Position numbers and translations under genes: made by a program | NCBI GenBank assembly: GCA_001600875.1 | Contig: BCLD01000001.1 | Coordinates: forward strand, 705,375 to 769,374 | DNA from: Solicoccozyma terricola | Taxonomy: Eukaryota; Basidiomycota; Tremellomycetes; Filobasidiales; Piskurozymaceae | Length of the DNA stretch: 64,000 nucleotides | Direction of reading: 5' to 3' | In this document: in pieces, positions 57,023 to 64,000 of the stretch | Layout of the letters: each line of letters opens with the position of its first letter | Numbering within the stretch: the stretch's first letter is position 1 | The notes under the pieces: model-generated | Database searches by the model: none | What the model was told of the DNA's origin: nothing | Seen by the model: the letters and a program-made list of their open reading frames with translations, nothing else

Positions 57023-58603
57023 ATGGCTCCATACATCATCTCCACCAAGACCGCATTGGCGGTGCTCGCTTTGTTGGCAACAGGTAGCGTTGCCTCCCCA
57101 GTTCCTCAAGATAGTGCGGCCACCACCATATCTCTCAGCAAGTTAATGGTCGGCACTACCGTGCTTACCGACGGCAAGGCAGATCTCGTCTGGCTCAAAG
57201 CTCATGAAGGCCACATTGTGAACAAGTTCGCTGCCTCTTTGACCGTGTTGGAAAACAACCTCGGTCATCCAGTCGAGGGATTCAGCTCCATCGTCGATCG
57301 TAAAGCCAACAAAGGTCACAGCAAGAGGCAAAGTGAGGCCTTGACGGAAGAGCAGGGTGGCTCATACTGGCAAGGTGCCGTCACCATCGGAACGCCGCCC
57401 GTGTCATTCAACATGTGAGTGTGCTTGCAATTTCAGTAGCGGATCTCAAGCTGACTGGCTGCCGCTTGTACTTCCGTAGGGACTTTGACACTGGTTCCGC
57501 CGATCTCTGGGTCCCATCGACAGCTTGTTCGGCTTGCAGTGGTACGAAGGTGGGCGAAATTCCCTGTGTCGCCGGTGCAAACTGAAATCCTGACAGCCAA
57601 AACATACACCACCACCCCACTAGTACAACTCAGCTGCATCGTCTACTGCCCAGGACCAAGGAAGGGCTTTCACAATCTCATATGGCGATGGCTCATCCAC
57701 CAGCGGAGAGGTCTACACCGACACGGTAGCGTTGGCCGGCCTGACCGCCACTGGTCAGGGTGTCGGCGCTGCGTCGTCCGTGTCATCGACTACCGGAGCA
57801 ACTTTCGATGGGTTCGTTTTGGCGAGCGGTAGCAAGATTATGAAAAGCAAATCTAATCATACTGCTCTTCCTTCATAGTCTTGTCGGCATGGCCTATCAA
57901 GCTATCAGCACTGAGAACACGCCACCTTTGTTTGGTGAGTCATAGCGAGGTTGCGTGCGGAGTGTCATCTTGTTGACTTACCAAACTTTACTATTCCTCG
58001 TTACCAGCCACCCTTTTGTCAGCGGGCAAAGTCAAGTCCGGCCAATTCTCCTTCAGGCTTTCTTCATCTGGCTCGGCGCTTTACCTTGGTGGCACCGACT
58101 CCTCCAAGTACAGTGGAACCATTACCTACACTCCTGTCACCCAGAAGGCTTACTGGCAGGTGACAATGAACAGCGCCAAAACCAACGGCGCTGTCACCGT
58201 TTCGAGCCGAGGAGCGGTCATCGACACGGGTACTACTGTGATCTACGGCCCAAGCAAAGACGTTCAGGCGTTCTACGCAAAGTACCCTGGATCAACCCCA
58301 CTAAGCACTTTCGGCTACTCGTCTACCACATACGCTGGCTACTACGCCGTGCCCTGCAGCGGTAGCACCAACTACGCTGCTCTCACATTTAACAACAGGG
58401 CTTTCAGCATTCCTACATCCATCTTCACGTCGCTTGGCTCGGTCGGAACAATGAACAAAGTGCAATACTGTGTCGGTGGTATTATCGGTAACGACAACCT
58501 CGGTCTTGGCACCTCATGGCTCGTAGGAGACATCTTCCTGCAAGCCGTCTACTCCGTATTCGACTTGACGAACAACCGGGTCGGTTTCGCCACACCGGTC
58601 TGA
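57023..58603 (+). CDS. Secreted pepsin-like aspartic protease (family A1)
   Basis: Extracellular acid endopeptidase made as a proenzyme. The start ATG 57023 gives a signal peptide (ISTKTALAVLALLATGSVAS), then a propeptide ending near HSKRQSEALTE, where a Lys-Arg site could be cleaved. The mature enzyme starts around GGSYWQGAVTIGTPPVSFNM. After an intron (about 57415-57479) comes the first catalytic motif DFDTGSADLWVPST; the second is GAVIDTGTTVIYG near 58210. Others are YGDGSSTSGEVYTDTVALAG, ATFDGLVGMAYQAIS and the C-terminal WLVGDIFLQAVYSVFDLTNNRVGFA, stop at 58603. Five exons are supported; the 57550-57650 join is short and approximate. The product is about 430 residues. The TATA box 81-88 bp upstream suggests regulated expression. 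Confidence 0.9.
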
Positions 58604-58826
58604 GGGTAACGTTTGGGAAGATTTGTATGGCGAAAGGAAGGGAGAGAATCACGACGGACAATGTTTTCACAGCAGGCTGAAACAGGATTACGACAGAGCC
58701 TTTCAGGATAACGTGCTATATAATACGATAATTAATGCCAAAAAATGACCATATCATGCATCTTCTATAGACGCCTAATGCTGCCCTGTTCGCCTCTGCA
58801 ACTCAGATATAGAGTTTCCGGCGCCT

Positions 58827-60264
58827 CTACTTTATCCTGGACGAACTTCTCTCCCACCCACCCAGTCCTTTGAGCCTCATATCCAACAGCGCATCATCCT
58901 CGTCATCGAGCCTAGCATCACCAACGCCAATGTCGCGCATAGTCGTGCTTTGAGGTGGCGGCACGACGGGGATGGGCGCAGCTGCTTTGGAGTCGGTGAG
59001 TGTGGTTACGGAGATGACGACGAAGACTACTCCGGCGATGATGGCTGGAAGTGAAGGGTCAGAAAGGGATATGAGATGCATGTGCGCTTTCTGGGGTACG
59101 CTTACCTATAGCACGCCTTGTGGCATCCCATTTGGCCTGCTCAATCTCCGTCCGCAAATCTCCTAGCGAGATGGTGAACTTGTTGTTGATTTCCTAATGT
59201 CACATGAGTGTCAGAGGTTGGGATCATGGGTGACTCGCGACACTGCGACATACCTCGATGGAAATATCGAAATTCTTCTGATCTGAACGAATTTCGCTTT
59301 TCCGATTGTTCATATCCATCTCAATGCTGTACGATAAATCAACCGCGTCAGTGTCTACTTGCATCCCAGTCTGCAGCCATTGTCACTCATACTGACTCAT
59401 GCTTCAACGTCCCGATATCCTCCTTCAACTTCTGACTCAAAGCATCCACTTCTCTCCGGACCAAGGATGTTGTTGATCTGAGCGTGAGGCCATCGTTACG
59501 CGCTCGGACTGATAGCTCGGTGCGCAATTCGGAGAGAGCTGCTTTGAAGAGATATGCGGCCTGCGGGCGGAGCGGAGAAAGCATCATTTGCATGTCAGCG
59601 AGTGTCGCTTGACCGATGCTGCCTTCCAAAGAATACCCACATTCTCAACGTCCTCCTTGTGAAGTAGATTTCGTCTCGCTCTGTCCGTTCGATCATTGAC
59701 CAGCTGCTTGGTAGCATACATGAGATTTCTGCTAACACCTGGCGAGAAGTCGCTCTTCTCCATGTGTAACACGAAGGCATGTGTGTCAAACGGGTGTTGT
59801 AGGGTCGGACGATGTGGCGTGGGAGGTGGATCTGATGTGGTCGGGCCCGGGGCAAGGAATGTCAGGCCGTTCTCATCTTGGGTAGTGGATCCATCGGAGA
59901 GTAGGATAGATGAGTGAAGGGTGGCATATGGATGTTGTGATGCGCCGCTGTGGTTGGATTGAGCATTGTCGAGAGAAGCATCTGATGCACCGTCTTCTCC
60001 GGTGGGACGGACGTGTGATTGATTATTCTGTGCAGTAAGCCCAGCTTCTATCGAAGACGGCTGCGAGTCACGGCCCGATCCTGGACCTTCTACGATGACC
60101 GTGGGAGAGTCTGAAGATGCAGTGCCCGGAGCGAAGATAGTGACTGTGCGAGACTGTGGACGGGGACCGAGGAGGAAGGTAGACGATGTGGAAGAGAGGG
60201 ATGATGTAGCGACGCGAGCTCTCCTGGCGACTGGACGTAGGATGGCGGCGAAGGATGATGCCAT
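58827..60264 (-). CDS. MCUR1/CCDC90-like mitochondrial coiled-coil membrane protein
   Basis: Protein of about 385 residues of the MCUR1/CCDC90/Fmp32 family in the mitochondrial inner membrane, linked in animals to the calcium uniporter and respiratory chain assembly. The start at 60264 gives an Arg/Ser/Ala leader (MASSFAAILRPVARRARVA) typical of mitochondrial import, then a low-complexity stretch. The family block is PFDTHAFVLHMEKSDFS followed by LMYATKQLVNDRTDRARRNL near 59690. Coiled-coil exons follow (AALSELRTELSVRARNDGL; VRREVDALSQKLKEDIGTL; then small exons near 59295 and 59170-59105 with SLGDLRTEIEQAKWDATRR). One C-terminal span is present, AIIAGVVFVVISVTTL, and then a short acidic tail ending at 58827. 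It is divergent from the RBM26-like gene, 228 bp away. Confidence 0.85.
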
Positions 60265-60492
60265 GGTGAGTGGTGTGGAGTGGTGGTGGTGGTGGTGGTG
60301 GTGTGGTGGTGAGGACTGACGATGAGGTTGGGTTGGGGGAGGGCGGGGACTGGGCGAGACACGGACATCGACGACCTGCTGATGACGGCGGAGACGGACA
60401 TCGACGACCCCCGGTTCTCAGCGCAGACCATCATTCACCATACAGCCACTCGCTCCATCCCCTCCCCTCCGTCCATCCCACATCCTCGCAGC

Positions 60493-63363
60493 ATGGGCAA
60501 GCGCACACCAGATCAGGACATCAGACTCAAGGCATGGCTGCTCGCCGCCCTCGAGACCGCGTGAGTCTTTCGCAGCCCTCATCCCAGCTTCTGTCACCCA
60601 GATCCTCAACACTATTAATTTGCTTTCATTCTCGCCAGGAGCGACGCCGATCCAGCGCTCCTCACCGACTTTGTATTCGCACTCTTGTCCAACAACGAGA
60701 ACCTCACGAAAGAGGCATTGAGCGAGGTGGGACAGTCTTGTAGTATATCGAACCAATTGTGAACAGGACCCTGATCTGCTCCTTCTCTCACTATTCAGGA
60801 ACTGGCCGAGTTCTTGGAGACTGGTGTGTTTTTTGGGCATCGATAGTCGCAAAGGAGTCCCATTGCTGACCCCAGTCCTTCCATACCGTTATCCAGACGC
60901 AACCACATTCATCAACGAGCTCTTCCAAGCTCTCGAGACAGGCTCTTACCTCCAACCGTACAGCAAAGGAGGACCTGTCACGACTTTCTCCCCCAAGCCA
61001 TCAGCACCTCCCATTCCTACCGGACCTCGGGGCATCAGTTCGCTTCCAGCCCCGCCAGCGTTTGCAGCTTCCACCAGCACTCGTAAACGTCAAATGTCAC
61101 CGCCGTCTGGACCGTCATCCAAATCAGCACGTACTGATGACGCTCAGAGTGGACCGAGCAGTATTGCTGTCGTCGATTACACCGGGACTGGGAGAAGAGC
61201 CATGCAAGATCGCACCGTCAAGGGTTCATCGGACATGATGGCTTCTGGTTCTGTCGCGCGAGGAGCTGCTGCTCACGCGGGATACACGAGAAAGAAGGGA
61301 ATGTGTTATAATTATCATGGTAAGTTAGGAACCTTTCGTATTGCAAGAACGAAGGAAATCTGACAGGCCATTCGTCTACTGTAGAACGGGGCTACTGTCC
61401 TCGCGGGATGGAATGTCCCTACGAACACTCTCCAGACTCGATTTACGCTCCGTCACAACCATCGTCCTCTAATGGCCAGTTCCAAATACCAGCTTTCCCA
61501 CCATTCCATATGATGAATGGTTTCCCTATGGGCATGCCCATGGGCATGATGCCAGGAATGGGCGGCTCACCATCCGGACCTGGATTTGGAGCATCGCCAT
61601 TCGCTGGCAGAATTGGAGCATCGCCTCCTGTGGCAGCGGGTGTGATACCGCTCGATAAAGGCAAAGCTCCTGCTAAGGATGGAGATGTCGAGATGCTCGA
61701 TACAGTGAGGACGAATGGCGCGAATACGGGCGATGCAACAAATGGCGCCGATGACAATTCATACTCACCCAATCAACCCGGTCAAGCAGCCGTTCAATCA
61801 CCGACCGTCCATCCGATGTCTCCTGGAGGTATGCCCGTCCCGGGTATGGAGTTTGGGATGGGCATGATGGGTTATCCACCAATGATGGGCATGCCACAGA
61901 ACATGATGATGGGTATGTCGGGACCGTCTGGATTCGGTGGTCGCGGACGCGGCGGTCGTGGTGGCTTCCGCGGCGGACAGCGAGGCGCTATGAATGGGAT
62001 GTCATTCGGTGGTCAAACATCCAACCGCCCACCAAAAGAGGGCACGAACAACACTCTCGTCATCACCGAAATTCCGCTTGCTTCCATGTCCCTCGAAGCC
62101 GTCAACAATCACTTCAAGCAGTTCGGGACCGTGACCAACGTCGCGCTCGAGGCTCGCGAGAAGAAGGCGCTCGTTGCGTTCTCATCAGCGCATGAAGCAC
62201 ACGCGGCGTGGAAGAGCGACCAGCCGGTGTTTAACAGTCGACATGTCAAGGTGTTATGGCATCGTCCGATGGAAGGTCATGGTTCCAAGGGACAGGAAGC
62301 ACTTGAGGCATCGGCTCCGCTGTTGCAAAACATGCGCAAGATAGAAGCTGAGGGCGCACAGGCTATCCAGGGATCCGTTGTCACGTCGCACGAAAAACAG
62401 GCGCAAGCGAAGGCTCGAGTAGAAGAAATCCAGGCACAGCAACGAGTGATGGAGAAACACATAGCCGAACAAAGAGTGCTATTCGCTCGCCTCGAGGGAA
62501 AGCCCGCCGACCCAGTGGAAAAGCGGTCGATCAAAACCCGCCTGAAGGAGGTCAGCAAGGAGTTGGAATCATTGCAGCCAATAGACATCGCTGAACTGCA
62601 AAGCTTAATGGCGATAATCAAGCCGAAGAAGCCACTGCCGCAGAAGAGGATGGCGTCGAATCCAGCGGAGGGTGTACATTCGGTCAAGGAATTGCTGGAC
62701 CAAGATATGGAAGGAGAGGTGGACGCCGATACGCTCGCGTTACGAGAAAAGGTCAAGCAATTGAGAGCCGAGGTGCGCAGATGTGTTGACTGTAAATTTG
62801 ACTTGGGCCGAGCTAACATCCCACTCGCGCACAGGCGGAAAGTGTTGGCTTGGATCCAGACAACCTTGACAACCCCTCGTATGGCGGACGAGGACGCGGA
62901 CGAGGCAGAGGTCGCGGTAGTGCTCAACGTGGAAGGGGAGCACCACCTCGCATGTTCAGACTTGACAACCGGACCCGTATCATCTCAGTGGATGGGGAGG
63001 GTGTGCAGAGTGACGCTGGACTGGAGGCGCTTCGAGCATGGTACGCTCCGTATGGTATGGTTGGGAAGCCCGAAGTCAGCCAAGGCAAGGTCATCGTGTC
63101 TTTCGAATCCAGGCAGGCCGCCGAGCAGGTAAGTTGGTCGGCACGTGGTCGCGGTACACTTCCTCTTGCTGATAGACCCTTCAAATCAGGCAATGGCCCG
63201 AGGCACCGAAGTTCCTTCGCTCTCAAAGCCAGTAACGACTTCCTGGCACACTGATGCTGCATCCACGGGCGAAGCGGGCGACATGAGTTGTGGTGGCGGA
63301 AAGACTGGTCACGAAGTAGCAGAAGACGAGGGCAGGCGTGGCGAGCGGCGGGATGATGATTGA
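60493..63363 (+). CDS. RBM26/RBM27-like RNA-binding protein (PWI-like, CCCH, RRM)
   Basis: Nuclear RNA-binding protein of about 830 residues matching the RBM26/27 (fission yeast Rmn1) architecture. Start ATG 60493 (MGKRTPDQDIRLKAWLLA), opening a PWI-like helical domain: DADPALLTDFVFALLSNNE, then ATTFINELFQALETGSYL. A CCCH zinc finger is split by an intron near 61322-61384: CYNYHERGYCPRGMECPYEH, spacing C-x8-C-x5-C-x3-H. A Met/Gly-rich region and an RGG patch (GGRGRGGRGGFRGGQRG) follow. The RRM is near 62040 (NTLVITEIPLASMSLEAV; KKALVAFSSAHEA), then a long coiled coil and a second RGG tract. After an intron near 62775-62834 comes a second, partial RRM-like segment ending at 63363. Relatives act in nuclear exosome targeting of polyadenylated RNA (MTREC/PAXT); that role is inferred from architecture. 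Confidence 0.87.
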
Positions 63364-63737
63364 GCTTGCCATTTGTACTAGCGCGATCTGCACTCTGACA
63401 TCATGGCAAACAAGCCCACATAATTTGTCGTCAGAAATACCTGCTACAACGCAGTTTAGTATTTTCAACTCGCTTATCCTCCAAGGAAAGCCAGCAAAAC
63501 GGAAGACAGTTCAACCCAACTCGTTCGTACGTCGGCAGATGCCCTCGCTCATTATCATCCCTACTTGCCTCCTGCTCTATCGGATGCCTCGCCAAGGTTG
63601 CTCGCCTCTCCTTTTCATTTGCTAATTGGCCGTTCTCCACTAGCTTCGCCTAGATGGGAACGGATTGCTCGTGATATGTTCAAGTTGTTCTAGACAAGGT
63701 CACGACACCATTGCGACACCTTAATAGCCTACAACGT
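63364..63737. other. Intergenic region near the right edge
   Basis: This 374 bp downstream of the RBM26-like stop shows no convincing gene. Confidence 0.45.
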
Positions 63738-64000
63738 CTAAAATTCGATGACTTCACCCCCTACTATGCCACCATCCATCTCACCAACAATGTAATCCAA
63801 CATATAGCTTTCAACCATGAGCTTGTCGAGTCGGGCAGCATGACGATCGGTGTATGGTATCAGGCCCTCCAAAAGGTCTTTCAGCCCTATGCTGGTAGAG
63901 GTATTTAAAGGCCTCTTTGGTGGCTGCGCAGCTTCCATCTCTTCGTCTTCGTCCTTCGTTGCCTCTTCTGCCTCTTTGATGGCAAGGTGGCCTCTTTGAA
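63738..64000 (-). CDS. Unidentified C-terminal reading frame entering from the right edge
   Basis: A minus-strand frame is open from the window end to a stop at 63738. It reads an acidic, Lys-rich part (EAEEATKDEDEEMEAAQ) and then STSIGLKDLLEGLIPYTD and LDKLMVESYMLDYIVGEM. I recognise no family. The acidic part is coded by short AAAGAGGC-like repeats, visible on the plus strand as GGCCTCTTTG units. It may be the last exon of a gene beyond the edge, or chance. Confidence 0.3.
   Translation of the reverse strand, partial: QRGHLAIKEAEEATKDEDEEMEAAQPPKRPLNTSTSIGLKDLLEGLIPYTDRHAARLDKLMVESYMLDYIVGEMDGGIVGGEVIEF

Overview
The window is nuclear DNA of an intron-dense basidiomycete yeast or fungus. 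A tremellomycete close to Cryptococcus or Kwoniella is my best guess. Nearly every gene is cut by several introns of about 45-110 bp with GTGAGT-like donors, genes sit 5-700 bp apart on both strands, and the proteins are fungal housekeeping types. There are no bacterial-style operons, no CRISPR array, no rRNA, and no tRNA or intact transposon that I could recognise. Long G/C homopolymers, two of them next to an undetermined base, mark weak spots of the assembly.

Left third (1-24.6 kb): a mitochondrial MutS homologue (MSH1, cut by the left edge), a gamma-glutamyltransferase divergent from a D-2-hydroxyacid dehydrogenase, an acidic probable nuclear protein, a FYVE-finger protein, a very finely split SPO22/ZIP4 meiotic TPR gene, a TMEM135-like membrane protein, a RecJ-like DHH phosphoesterase ending in a probable PCNA-interaction box, and a mitochondrial PPR-like protein.

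Middle third (24.7-46.1 kb): a POM33/TMEM33 nuclear-envelope protein, a membrane-anchored histidine acid phosphatase, ribosomal protein uS14 (RPS29) whose start codon is created by splicing, a Puf4-type Pumilio protein, a GH31 glycosidase without a signal peptide, the SNARE YKT6, a secreted GH16 glucanase-type enzyme and a GT71 (MNN1/MNN2-type) mannosyltransferase.

Right third (46.7-64 kb): a large type II membrane protein that fuses a nucleotide-sugar epimerase (SDR) domain to an exostosin-type GT47 domain, a trypsin-like serine protease, a DUF6699 protein, a NAA38-like LSm protein, a secreted pepsin-like protease, an MCUR1/CCDC90-type mitochondrial protein and an RBM26/27-like RNA-binding protein. 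An unidentified reading frame runs in from the right edge.

Two themes recur. One is mitochondria: MSH1, PPR-like, MCUR1-like, and possibly TMEM135-like and the serine protease. The other is glycan and cell-surface metabolism, concentrated at 35-51 kb: GH31, GH16, GT71 and SDR-GT47, the last two divergent from one shared promoter. The most unusual items are the SDR-exostosin fusion with a replaced catalytic tyrosine and the RecJ-like protein with a C-terminal PIP-like motif. All protein functions are inferred by reading translated sequence, not by database search, and exon limits are approximate unless stated exactly.
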